Part shown: positions 18,660-27,994 of the stretch, in pieces
Position numbering within the stretch: the stretch's first letter is position 1
Layout of the letters: each line of letters starts with the position of its first letter
Source of the DNA: Buchnera aphidicola (Cinara strobi)
GTDB lineage: Bacteria; Pseudomonadota; Gammaproteobacteria; Enterobacterales; Enterobacteriaceae
Direction: 5' to 3'
DNA length: 64,000 bases
Assembly (NCBI RefSeq): GCF_900560745.1
Contig: NZ_LR025085.1
Span: 310,001-374,000, forward strand
Program-made: the position numbers and the translations under genes
The notes under the pieces: generated by a model
What the model was told of the DNA's origin: nothing
The model's database searches: none
Seen by the model: the letters and a program-made list of their open reading frames with translations, nothing else

Positions 18660-21224
18660 ATGAACAACCATAAATATAACCATAATAAAATTGAAAAAAT
18701 CATTCAAGAACGTTGGATAAAAGAAAAAACATTTTCTGTAACTGAAAATAAAAAAAAAGAAAAATTTTATTGTTTACCAATGCTTCCTTATCCATCTGGA
18801 AAGTTGCATATGGGGCATGTGCGAAACTATACTATTAGTGATGTAATTTCAAGATATCAAAGAATGTTAGGGAAAAATGTACTACATCCAATTGGATGGG
18901 ATGCTTTCGGATTACCGGCGGAAGAAACTGCAGTTAAAAATAATACTTCACCGAAAAAGTGGACATATAAAAATATATCTATTATGAAAAAACAATTACA
19001 ATCATTAGGTTTTAGTTATGATTGGAGTAGAGAAATTACTACCTGCAAACCTGAATATTACCGTTGGGAACAATTATTTTTTATAAAACTGCTAAAAAAA
19101 AAACTAATTTATAAAAAAAAAACTTTAGTTAATTGGTGTGAATTTGATAAAACAGTTCTTGCTAATGAACAGGCTCAAAAAGGTGTGTGTTGGAGATGTG
19201 GTACAAAAGTAAAGTTAAAAAATATATCACAATGGTTTATTAAAATTACTGAATATGCTGAAGAATTATTAAAAGATCTTTCGCTACTTCAGGAATGGCC
19301 AAAAGAAATAGTTGAAATGCAAAAAAACTGGATAGGAAAATCCACTGGAATCATAATAAAATGCCTAATATTTCAAACTGATTATTTTTTAAAAATATAC
19401 ACAACTAAACCTGAAACAATTTTAGATGCAACATTTTTTGCAATATCTATGTATCACCCGTTAATTAATGTTTTCCTTAAAAACAATAAAAATATCAATA
19501 AATTTTTAAAGAAAAATAAATACATATCTTATTTAGAGTTTCAAAATTGTAAAAAATTAATTGGAATAGATACCAGTTTATTTGTACTACATCCTATAAC
19601 AAAAAAAAAATTACCGTTATGGATCACAAACTATGTAAAATATAATTATGCTACTGGAGCTATTATAGCGGTCCCTAATAGTAATAAAACTGATTACAAT
19701 TTTGCTAAATTATATAATTTACCAATTAAATATAAATCTTCTAACCAACAAGAAAAATTTAAAAAAAATACTTCGACTCTTATTAATTCTAAAAAAATTA
19801 GTAGATTACAAAAAAAAAACGCTCGAATTATAATCTCTAATCAACTAATTAAGAATAAACAAGCAAAACGAAGTCAATATTATAAAATACAAGATTGGTG
19901 TATTTCTAGACAAAGATACTGGGGGACCCCTATTCCCATCATATATAATAATAAAGGAAAATATCTGCCAGTTTCTAAAAAAAAATTACCAGTTATATTA
20001 AAAAAATATATTAATAAAAATAATATAATAGAATTTAAAAATAGTAATGATCTTATAAAAAAAAAACCCAAGAAAGAGGTAATTCAAGAAACTGATACAT
20101 TTGATACATTTATAGAATCATCATGGTATTATGCTAGATATACTAATCCTCATTTTAATTTAGATATTTTAGACTCTCAAGCAGCAAAATACTGGCTTCC
20201 AGTAGATCAATATATTGGAGGTATTGAACATGCTGTAATGCATCTCATATATTTTAGATTCTATCATAAATTATTACGTGATTTTGGATATGTAAATTCC
20301 CCGGAACCAGTAAAAAAATTAATCTGCCAGGGTATGGTTGTTGTAGAATCATTCTATATGTATAACACAGATGGAAGTAAAAAATGGTTAAAACCATCAG
20401 AATTAAAAATTAAACGCAATAGACAAGGAAAAATTATCAATGTTTTCAAAAAATCATGTCTTAGTAAAGTGATATATGCAGGAAAAATTAAGATGTCAAA
20501 ATCAAAAAATAATGGAATAGATCCGACTAAAATTATAAAAAAATATGGAGCAGATACATTACGGTTATTTCTCATGTTTACAGCCCCCATTCAATCATCA
20601 TTAGAATGGAATTCCAATAGCATTATAGGTATGCATAGATTTTTAAATAAATTATGGAATTTTACACATTCTACATATAATAATGAATTTATCGATAAAA
20701 CTAGTAAAATTATATATGAACAAAAAAAAATAATTTCTAAATTACAAAAAATTATTATCCATGTTACTAACGATATTCAAAAAAAGAATTCATACAATAC
20801 CGCTATTGCAAAAATAATAAAATTCTTTAATTATATAGTTCATCTTAATAATAAAAAAAAAATTAATCAAAATAATCTACAGCTATCATTAAAAACAATT
20901 ATAAAAATGTTATATCCTTTTACCCCGCATATTTGTTTTGCGTTATGGAGAAAAATATATAAAAAAAATCATTATATAGATTTTGAAAAATGGCCTGAAC
21001 CTAGAAATGATTTAATTATTTCTGATAAAACAAAACTTGTAATACAAGTAAATGGAAAGAAAAAAAGTTTAATCAAAATCAAAAAAAATTTAACAAAAAA
21101 AGAAGTAATTCAGTTAATTTTAAATAAAAAAGAAATAAAACAATATTTTTATAATACGGTCATAAAAAAAATAATTTACATACCTAAAAAAATTATTAAT
21201 TTTGTCCTCATTCAGAATAAATAA
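18660..21224 (+). CDS. leuS: Leucyl-tRNA synthetase
   Basis: 854 aa (E. coli 860). The HIGH-type motif is in PYPSGKLHMGHVRNY (about residues 40-54), the KMSKS loop in KIKMSKSKNNGIDP (about 615-628), and the zinc/CP1 region in VNWCEFDKTVLANEQ and CWRCGTKV. The editing domain is still recognisable in YTTKPETILDATFFA (TTRPDT type) and TGAIIAVPNSNKTDY. That segment is more diverged than the catalytic core and its editing T-rich and aspartate positions partly differ from E. coli. holA follows after 3 bp, as in E. coli (where lptE intervenes). Confidence 0.96.
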   Translation: MNNHKYNHNKIEKIIQERWIKEKTFSVTENKKKEKFYCLPMLPYPSGKLHMGHVRNYTISDVISRYQRMLGKNVLHPIGWDAFGLPAEETAVKNNTSPKKWTYKNISIMKKQLQSLGFSYDWSREITTCKPEYYRWEQLFFIKLLKKKLIYKKKTLVNWCEFDKTVLANEQAQKGVCWRCGTKVKLKNISQWFIKITEYAEELLKDLSLLQEWPKEIVEMQKNWIGKSTGIIIKCLIFQTDYFLKIYTTKPETILDATFFAISMYHPLINVFLKNNKNINKFLKKNKYISYLEFQNCKKLIGIDTSLFVLHPITKKKLPLWITNYVKYNYATGAIIAVPNSNKTDYNFAKLYNLPIKYKSSNQQEKFKKNTSTLINSKKISRLQKKNARIIISNQLIKNKQAKRSQYYKIQDWCISRQRYWGTPIPIIYNNKGKYLPVSKKKLPVILKKYINKNNIIEFKNSNDLIKKKPKKEVIQETDTFDTFIESSWYYARYTNPHFNLDILDSQAAKYWLPVDQYIGGIEHAVMHLIYFRFYHKLLRDFGYVNSPEPVKKLICQGMVVVESFYMYNTDGSKKWLKPSELKIKRNRQGKIINVFKKSCLSKVIYAGKIKMSKSKNNGIDPTKIIKKYGADTLRLFLMFTAPIQSSLEWNSNSIIGMHRFLNKLWNFTHSTYNNEFIDKTSKIIYEQKKIISKLQKIIIHVTNDIQKKNSYNTAIAKIIKFFNYIVHLNNKKKINQNNLQLSLKTIIKMLYPFTPHICFALWRKIYKKNHYIDFEKWPEPRNDLIISDKTKLVIQVNGKKKSLIKIKKNLTKKEVIQLILNKKEIKQYFYNTVIKKIIYIPKKIINFVLIQNK

Positions 21225-21227
21225 AAT

Positions 21228-22226
21228 ATGCTAATTGATACAAGAAATTTAAAAAAATATTTACATAAAAAAAAAATATTTACTTATATTATTATAGAAT
21301 CTGAATTTATTTTTATAAAAAAAAATAAAAAAATTATTCTTAACCAAATAAATAAAAAAAATAAATTTAAAAAAAATGAATTAGTAATATATAAAAATGA
21401 AGACTGGAATTATCTTTATCAAAAAATACAAAAACAAGATTTATTTTCTAAAAAAAAAATATTTAGCATTACAGTATATGATTCTAAAATGTCCTCAAAT
21501 GCACAGTTAAACATAAAGAAATTAACAAATTACTCTAATCAAAATATTATTATAATAATCCTTTTTCCTAACTTAGTCTATACAGAAAAACTGTGTGTAA
21601 CGATCTTTAAAAATTATACAAAACAATCCAGAATATTAATAAATAACTCGAAATTTTATATAAAAAATATTAATTATTGGATCACAGAAAAAATTAAAAG
21701 TAGTGGTATCAAATTAACTTTATCTGCTAAAAACTTTTTATTAGAAAATAGCTATACTAATATAAAATTTTTTTCTAATTTTTTAGAACAAATAATATTA
21801 CTCTATCCCAATGTTCTTATTACAATTTATATGCTAAAGAAATATTTTAAATCTGTTCAAGAAATCAATTATTATGATTGGATTCAATCAATCATAACTG
21901 CTCAAAAAAAAAAATCAATAAATATACTTAGTATTTTAAAAAAACAAAGTTATAACTATAGAAAACTAGTTTCTATTTATAAAACATTGATATATATTAT
22001 CCTATATAAAAAAGAAAATAAAAAAATTGAAAATAATTTTTTTGATTTTACAAAATATAAAAAAAAAATTATGCAAATATCATTAAAATCATTAATTAAA
22101 AACAATGATATAAAAACTATTCAATTAGCTTTTAAATTATTAAAAAAAATAGAAATATTCATACAGAAAAAAAAAAAAAAAATCATTTGGATGCATTTAA
22201 AAACATTATCTATAATTTTGGATTAA
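21228..22226 (+). CDS. holA: DNA polymerase III clamp-loader subunit delta
   Basis: 332 aa (E. coli 343), identified from position directly after leuS together with delta-like features. These are an N-terminal LIDTRNLKKYL start (the E. coli MIRLYPEQLRAQL region), a mid-protein IIIIILFPNL strand, and the helical C-terminal collar domain. It opens the beta clamp within the gamma/tau-delta-delta' loader; dnaX is at 53.8 kb. Sequence similarity is weak and the protein is extraordinarily Lys/Asn/Ile-rich. Codons for QKKKKKI near the C-terminus contain a 16-base A run at 22167-22182. Confidence 0.82.
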   Translation: MLIDTRNLKKYLHKKKIFTYIIIESEFIFIKKNKKIILNQINKKNKFKKNELVIYKNEDWNYLYQKIQKQDLFSKKKIFSITVYDSKMSSNAQLNIKKLTNYSNQNIIIIILFPNLVYTEKLCVTIFKNYTKQSRILINNSKFYIKNINYWITEKIKSSGIKLTLSAKNFLLENSYTNIKFFSNFLEQIILLYPNVLITIYMLKKYFKSVQEINYYDWIQSIITAQKKKSINILSILKKQSYNYRKLVSIYKTLIYIILYKKENKKIENNFFDFTKYKKKIMQISLKSLIKNNDIKTIQLAFKLLKKIEIFIQKKKKKIIWMHLKTLSIILD

Positions 22227-22330
22227 AATATAAAAGAAAAAATTAATTATTTAAAACAATCAATAAAAAATTATTAAAAATTTTTTATAAAATAAATTAT
22301 CCCATTCAATTATAATTTCTAAAAAATATT

Positions 22331-22570
22331 ATGAAAAACAAGTTAAATTTATCAGGATTAAGATGTCCTGATTTAATCATGATTTTAAGAAAAAAAATTA
22401 GAACCTTTCACAAGGGGCAAAAAATTTTAATATTAGCTGATGATCCAGTTAGTAAAAGAGATATCACTCTCTTTTGCCATTTTATGGAACATAAATTATT
22501 AGTAGTTTCTACTAATAAAATTCCATATCAATTTATTATAGAAATCGGAAAAAAAAATATGAACTATTAA
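22331..22570 (+). CDS. tusA: Sulfur carrier protein TusA
   Basis: 79 aa (E. coli 81). The signature LDLSGLRCPDLIM-like region reads LNLSGLRCPDLIMILRKKIR, with the single persulfide-carrying cysteine in RCPD. ADDPVSKRDITLFC matches E. coli ADDPATTRDIPGFC. TusA receives sulfur from IscS and passes it via TusBCD and TusE (37.3 kb here) to MnmA, for 2-thiouridine at the wobble position of Lys, Glu and Gln tRNAs. That modification matters in a genome this rich in AAA codons. Confidence 0.93.
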   Translation: MKNKLNLSGLRCPDLIMILRKKIRTFHKGQKILILADDPVSKRDITLFCHFMEHKLLVVSTNKIPYQFIIEIGKKNMNY

Positions 22571-22599
22571 ATTTATTGAAATAATATAATTTTAAATCT

Positions 22600-23712
22600 T
22601 TAATTTACTAAAATATTTAACATACGTCGCAATGGCTCTGCAGCCCCCCATAATAATTGGTCACCTATAGAAAAAGCAGATAAATATTTATCTCCAAAAT
22701 TTAATTTTTTAATTCTTCCAATAGGGATATCTAACGTTCCAGTAACCTTTAAAGGTGTTAATTCATTTATTGTAGAATCTAGAGTATTATCTATAATTTT
22801 AACCCATTGATTATGCGAAAGAATCAATGATTGAATTTCTTTAATAGAAATATTCTTCCGTAATTTAATTGTAAATGATTGACTATGACAACGTAATGTT
22901 GGTACGCGAACACAAATACCATCAATAGGTATATTATATTTATAATTTAAAATCTTATTTGTTTCTGCAGAACCTTTCCATTCTTCTTTTGTTTGCCCGT
23001 TTTCAACAGGGATATCAATCCAGGGAATTAAACTACCTAATAAAGGCGCTTTTATTTTATTATTTATACAATTAATTTTGTTAAGTGAAGCAGTAAATAT
23101 CTTTTCAATATCTAAAATCGATTTATTAGATAGAGAAAGATAAGAATGGATATTCTTGTAAGCAATACCGATTTGGTTCAATAAGTCCAACATACTTTTA
23201 GATCCACTTCCGGATACAGATTGATAAGTAGAAACAGAAACCCATTCAATAAGATTATTAGAAAACAAGCCTCCTAATGCCATTAACATTAAACTAACTG
23301 TACAATTTCCACCTATGAAAGTTTTAATCCCTTTATTTAAAGCATCATTTATACTGTTATAATTAACAGGATCTAAAACAATAATAGATTCTGAATACAT
23401 TCTTAAATAAGAGGATGCATCAATCCAATATCCCTTCCATCCCATTGATTTTAATTTCGAATAAATTTTTTTTGTGTATAATTCTCCCTGACAGGAGATA
23501 ATAATATCTAATGTTATTAATCGATCTAAATTATATGCATCCTCTAATTTTGAGGAAATAGAATTTAATACATTGGGAGCTAACAAACTAAATTGCGAAG
23601 TAGTAAAAAAAATGGAACAAAAATTTTTAAAATCATTATTCTTTTTTAAGCGATCTAATAAAATAGATCCAACCATCCCACGCCATCCAATAAAACCAAC
23701 TAATTTTTTCAT
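22600..23712 (-). CDS. asd: Aspartate-semialdehyde dehydrogenase
   Basis: Reduces aspartyl phosphate to aspartate semialdehyde, the branch point to lysine, threonine and methionine. 370 aa (E. coli 367). VGFIGWRGMVGSIL is the NADP-binding loop, GGNCTVSLMLMALGG holds the catalytic cysteine, and SYQSVSGSGSKSM and RVPTLRCHSQSFTIKL (catalytic Arg/His) follow. It ends with GAAEPLRRMLNIL. The start MKKLVGFIG is unambiguous. It is transcribed away from pgk across a 780-bp gap. With lysA it forms part of the lysine pathway retained for the host. Confidence 0.96.
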   Translation of the reverse strand: MKKLVGFIGWRGMVGSILLDRLKKNNDFKNFCSIFFTTSQFSLLAPNVLNSISSKLEDAYNLDRLITLDIIISCQGELYTKKIYSKLKSMGWKGYWIDASSYLRMYSESIIVLDPVNYNSINDALNKGIKTFIGGNCTVSLMLMALGGLFSNNLIEWVSVSTYQSVSGSGSKSMLDLLNQIGIAYKNIHSYLSLSNKSILDIEKIFTASLNKINCINNKIKAPLLGSLIPWIDIPVENGQTKEEWKGSAETNKILNYKYNIPIDGICVRVPTLRCHSQSFTIKLRKNISIKEIQSLILSHNQWVKIIDNTLDSTINELTPLKVTGTLDIPIGRIKKLNFGDKYLSAFSIGDQLLWGAAEPLRRMLNILVN

Positions 23713-24492
23713 TATTTTTTCTCTATTGTTTCAATGACATATATTTTATAATAGAAAAATTAGAAACATATTTCATAATATGAATATAATTACTATTATA
23801 TCTAAAATATTATATATAATATTTATGATTAAAAAAAAAACGTAACATTATTTTTATAAAATATATAACTACTAAATTTTTATTTAAAATCATATTTAAA
23901 AATATAAATAAAAGATTAACACTAGAAATATTTAAAAATTTATTCAAAATAATATTTTTAAAATTATTATTGTAATTAATTTAAAGATATCATTATCATA
24001 ATTTTTTAAAAAAAATAATTAAATATCATTAAAAATATTTTATAAAAAATTAATAATTTTTCTTTTTATTAAAACAGGAATTAAAATTTTTTTAATAAAA
24101 TATCTTTATATATATTTTAATAAATTTTTAATAAAATATATAATAAAAAAATTATATATTTATAATATTATATTTATTAATTAAAAATTAATTTATTAAA
24201 TATAAAAAATTTATAAATTTAATAATTTTAAAAAAATACTATGTTAAAATTTAATATTAACTAACCTTTTAAAATTATATCTATAGTAACACACAAAAAA
24301 TAGAAATAAAATTAATAAAATTTAAAAATAATTCAATTATATAAATAAATCAAAAAAATATAAAATAATGAAATTTATTTTCAAATATTTGCTTTTATAA
24401 TCTATAGATATATATATAATTATATATATACTATCAACTACTTATAAAAAAAATTTTGTATTCCGAAATACTTCTAAAAATTAGGTAAAAAT
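23713..24492 (+). other. 780-bp gene-free region between divergent asd and pgk
   Basis: Longest non-coding stretch in the window, almost entirely A and T. No frame on either strand shows recognisable protein similarity. A TATAAT at 24396-24401 lies about 90 bp before pgk and could be a -10 box, but no good -35 accompanies it and such hexamers occur by chance here. Both genes must be promoted from within this region. Confidence 0.5.
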
Positions 24493-25644
24493 ATGTTATA
24501 CATGAAAGATATTGATCTCAATAATAAAAAAGTATTTATCAGATTAGATTTTAATGTTCCTATAAAAGGAAATGAAATTACTTCTAGCGAAAGAATTGAT
24601 CGATCTATTCCGACCATTCAACTAGCAATTAAAAAAAATGCAAAAATTATTTTAGCATCACATTTAGGAAGACCTAAGGAAGGTACATACAATAAAAAAT
24701 ACTCTTTATTCCCGGTATATCAATATTTAAAAAAAAAATTACCAAAAATAAATATAATTTTTTGCAAAGATTATTTTGATAATCCAATTCAAATAAAATC
24801 TAAACAAATTATTGTTTTAGAAAATGTTCGATTTAATATTGGGGAAACAAAAAATAATATTACTTTATCAAAAAAATATGCTGATCTATGTGATATTTTT
24901 ATTATGGATGCATTTGCTACAGCACATCGAATAGAATCTTCTACCTATGGAATATGTGATTTTGTAAAAACAGCATGTATGGGTCCTTTACTTCATTCAG
25001 AAATAAAAATATTAAAAAAAATATTATATCAACCACTACGCCCAATGGTTACAATAGTTGGTGGGGCAAAAGTATCAACAAAATTTCAATTGCTTCATTC
25101 TTTATTAAAAATTACAGATACTATGTTAGTTGGAGGAGGGATAGCAAATACATTTCTTTCAACACGTTATTCTATTGGAAAATCTTTACATGAAAAAAAT
25201 TTTCAAAAACAAGCTAAAAAAATGCTTGAAACAAAAAAAATATCTTTACCAATCGATTCCCGCGTTAAAATCACTGATACTGTAAACTCAAACCCTAAAA
25301 TAAAATCTGTTTCTATGATTGAATCAAATGAAGAAATACTAGATATTGGTGATCAAACAATTCAAAAATATAAAAAAATAATTAAAAAAGCAAAAACAAT
25401 ACTATGGAATGGACCACTAGGTGTCTTTGAATTACCAAATTTTAGAACTGGAACAGCTAAAATTGCTAGTTATATTGCTAATAGTTCTTCATTTTCAATT
25501 GCAGGAGGAGGAGATACGATTGCCGTTATTGATTTATTAAACTTAAAAGAAAAGATATCTTATATTTCTACCGGGGGGGGAGCTTTTCTAGAATTTATAG
25601 AAAAACAAACACTTCCAATAATTAATAGATTAAATCAATTTTAA
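24493..25644 (+). CDS. pgk: Phosphoglycerate kinase
   Basis: Glycolytic ATP-forming enzyme, 383 aa (E. coli 387). The N-terminal substrate-binding RLDFNVPIKG is followed by SHLGRPK, LENVRFNIGET, MDAFATAHR, VGGAKVSTKF, the nucleotide-binding WNGPLGVFE and the C-terminal GGGDTIAVI / STGGGAFLEF. GTAHR is replaced by ATAHR in one loop; otherwise it is standard. GGTAAAAAT precedes the ATG. It forms a tight pair with fbaA, 58 bp downstream, as in enterobacteria. Confidence 0.96.
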   Translation: MLYMKDIDLNNKKVFIRLDFNVPIKGNEITSSERIDRSIPTIQLAIKKNAKIILASHLGRPKEGTYNKKYSLFPVYQYLKKKLPKINIIFCKDYFDNPIQIKSKQIIVLENVRFNIGETKNNITLSKKYADLCDIFIMDAFATAHRIESSTYGICDFVKTACMGPLLHSEIKILKKILYQPLRPMVTIVGGAKVSTKFQLLHSLLKITDTMLVGGGIANTFLSTRYSIGKSLHEKNFQKQAKKMLETKKISLPIDSRVKITDTVNSNPKIKSVSMIESNEEILDIGDQTIQKYKKIIKKAKTILWNGPLGVFELPNFRTGTAKIASYIANSSSFSIAGGGDTIAVIDLLNLKEKISYISTGGGAFLEFIEKQTLPIINRLNQF

Positions 25645-25702
25645 AAATATATCTTTAAAAAATTTATATGTCGTAAAATACCTTACAATAAGGATCTTAA
25701 TT

Positions 25703-26782
25703 ATGTGTAAAATTCTAGATATTATTCAACCTGGTGTGTTAAATGCAAACGAAACAAAAATTGTTTTTTCATTAGCTAAAAAAAATAAATTTGCTATACC
25801 TGCTGTAAATTGTATTAACACTGATTCTATAAATTCTACACTAGAATCTGCAGCAAGTATGAAATCTCCAATAATTATTCAATTTTCATATGGGGGATCA
25901 TTATTTATTAGTGGATCGGGGTTAAAACTTAAAAATGAGTGTCAAAAAGCAATCATAGGAGCAATATCTGGAGCTCAACACATACATTTACTTGCAAAAT
26001 ACTACCAAGTTCCAGTTATTCTACATACTGATCATTGTGATCTACACCATCTCCCATGGATTGATGGATTATTAAAAGCTGGAAAGAAATTTTTTAAAAA
26101 AAACCATCGTCCATTATTTTCATCTCATATGATAGATTTATCAAAGGAAAAAATTAAAAAAAATATTTACATTTCAAGCAAGTATTTAAAAATTATTAAA
26201 AAATTAGATATGATTCTAGAAATAGAGCTAGGATGCACTGGTGGGGAAGAAGATGGAGTGGATAATACAAAAATAAACAAAAATCTTTTGTATACTGATA
26301 CAATAGATATTCATTATGCATTTAATGAACTAAATAAAATTAGTGATAATTTTACAATTGCTGCAGCATTCGGAAATATACATGGTGTATATCAACCAGG
26401 AAAGGTTTTACTAAAACCATCTATATTAAAAGAAGCGCAAAAACATATTAGCTTAATGAATAAGTTACCTGAAAATCCTGTTAATTTTGTATTTCATGGG
26501 GGGTCAGGGACAGATATCTTGGATATTAAAAAATCAATTAATTATGGAGTTGTAAAATTTAATATTGATACTGATATACAATGGAATAACTGGAAAGGAG
26601 TATTAAAATTTTATATTTCTAATAAAAATTTCTTAAAAAAACAACTAGGTAATCCAACAGGACCTAATCAACCAAATAAAAAATATTATGATCCTAGAGT
26701 ATGGTTACGACAAGGACAAAATCAATCTATAAAATATTTAAATAAAATGTTTCATAAACTAAACTCAAAAAATAGTCTATAA
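25703..26782 (+). CDS. fbaA: Fructose-bisphosphate aldolase, class II
   Basis: Zinc-dependent aldolase, 359 aa as in E. coli. The zinc ligands are in HTDHC (His), ELGCTGGEEDGVDN (Glu), GNIHGVYQPG (His) and FHGGSGTD (His). The substrate-binding NIDTDIQW and the C-terminal KKYYDPRVWLRQGQ are typical. AAGGATC upstream of the ATG is a good ribosome-binding site. The neighbour order pgk-fbaA-mscS equals the enterobacterial order. Confidence 0.97.
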   Translation: MCKILDIIQPGVLNANETKIVFSLAKKNKFAIPAVNCINTDSINSTLESAASMKSPIIIQFSYGGSLFISGSGLKLKNECQKAIIGAISGAQHIHLLAKYYQVPVILHTDHCDLHHLPWIDGLLKAGKKFFKKNHRPLFSSHMIDLSKEKIKKNIYISSKYLKIIKKLDMILEIELGCTGGEEDGVDNTKINKNLLYTDTIDIHYAFNELNKISDNFTIAAAFGNIHGVYQPGKVLLKPSILKEAQKHISLMNKLPENPVNFVFHGGSGTDILDIKKSINYGVVKFNIDTDIQWNNWKGVLKFYISNKNFLKKQLGNPTGPNQPNKKYYDPRVWLRQGQNQSIKYLNKMFHKLNSKNSL

Positions 26783-27019
26783 AATATTCTATATATATAT
26801 TAGTGTTGTTAAAAAGAAAAATCATGTTATATTATGTACATTTGACTATTTAATAAAATAAAAAATTAAATAAAAAATAAACACAATGATCCTTTATTTA
26901 AATTAAATACATAATGTAATATTTATTATAATAAATAAATAAATTTTTGTTTGTTAAAAAAAAATTTATTTGAATAGTCAAATAAAAATGTTGAAAAATT
27001 TTTTTCTATAAAAAAAATA

Positions 27020-27913
27020 ATAGAGAGACTAGAAATTATTAATTACACAAAACAAATCGGTCTATGTTTTTTATTAAAAAAAAAAACCTTTTTATCTCAT
27101 TTTATTAATCTATTACTTGCTGTTATAGTAGTAACCATTGGTTTTTTTATTAGCCAGTTTTTTTCAAAAGGGGCAAAAAAACTGTTATCTGTGCGCCATA
27201 TTGATAATACTATTTCTGGATTTTTATCTACTCTAGCTCGATATACAGTAATTATATTAACATTTATTATTGCATTAGGACAAATAGGAGTAAAAACCCA
27301 TTCGATTATTGCTATAATAGGAGCAGCTGGGATGGCTGTCGGTTTAGCTTTACAAGGGTCTTTATCAAACTTTGCTGCTGGAGTATTACTTGTCTTATTA
27401 AGACCACTTAGAACTAATGAATATGTTAATTTAGGGAATGCAGCTGGAACCGTACTAAATGTACATATATTTTATACCATTCTAAAAACCCTTGACGGTA
27501 AAATTATTGTAGTTCCAAATGGAAAAATTGTTGCAGGAAATATTATAAATTATTCTAGAGAACCAATTCGAAGAAATCAATTTGTTATAAATGTTGCATA
27601 TGACTCAAATGTAGATTTAGTCATTTCAGTATTGCAGTCTGTCATTGATAAAGAAGAACGTGTATTAAAACATCCAGGAAATTTTGTTGGACTCAATGAA
27701 TTTTCTCCATCATCATTAAAATTTGTTGTAAAATGCTGGTGTCATAATAAAGAATTAACTTCAGTATATTCAGACTTAATGTTAAAATTTAAAAAAGCAT
27801 TAGACCAACACAATATTACTATACCATACCCTAAAATGGATGTTTATTTATATAAAAAAATACACAAAATGTTAAAAATTACTAAAAACCAAAAAAAAGA
27901 AAGCAAGAAATAG
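27020..27913 (+). CDS. mscS: Mechanosensitive channel MscS, with apparent non-canonical ATA start
   Basis: Inner-membrane small-conductance mechanosensitive channel that opens under hypo-osmotic stress. From RHIDNTISGFLSTLARY on it is clearly MscS: pore helix AAGMAVGLALQGSLSNFAAGV, then the beta domain DGKIIVVPNGKIVAGNIINYSREP and the C-terminal cytosolic cage. The frame stays open upstream to 26978. The translation ERLEIINYTKQIGLCFLL, followed by the TM1-like FINLLLAVIVVTIGFF, aligns gap-free with E. coli MEDLNVVDSING. The homologous start codon is ATA at 27020. No ATG, GTG or TTG exists in this frame before GTG 27191, which would delete TM1. A full-length product is 297 aa (E. coli 286). 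Confidence 0.75.
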   Translation: MERLEIINYTKQIGLCFLLKKKTFLSHFINLLLAVIVVTIGFFISQFFSKGAKKLLSVRHIDNTISGFLSTLARYTVIILTFIIALGQIGVKTHSIIAIIGAAGMAVGLALQGSLSNFAAGVLLVLLRPLRTNEYVNLGNAAGTVLNVHIFYTILKTLDGKIIVVPNGKIVAGNIINYSREPIRRNQFVINVAYDSNVDLVISVLQSVIDKEERVLKHPGNFVGLNEFSPSSLKFVVKCWCHNKELTSVYSDLMLKFKKALDQHNITIPYPKMDVYLYKKIHKMLKITKNQKKESKK

Positions 27914-27929
27914 TTTCTATTAAAATATG

Positions 27930-27959
27930 TGGCGTAGAGAGTTAAAATATTCTACGCCA
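27930..27959 (+). terminator. mscS: Hairpin downstream of mscS
   Basis: TGGCGTAGA (27930-27938) pairs perfectly with TCTACGCCA (27951-27959) around a 12-base loop, 17 bp after the mscS stop and 35 bp before recC. A clear T-tract is missing directly after it. It probably acts as a terminator or mRNA-end stabiliser separating mscS from recC. Confidence 0.6.
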
Positions 27960-27994
27960 TAAAAATAATCATTTTTATTTAATTATGGAATTAT

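Noticed and set aside
24396..24401. TATAAT upstream of pgk as a promoter
   Set aside because: In DNA this A/T-rich the hexamer is expected by chance, and no matching -35 is found at 16-18 bp.
26988..27011. ATG at 26988 as the mscS start
   Set aside because: It is in the wrong frame and reaches a stop after 7 codons.
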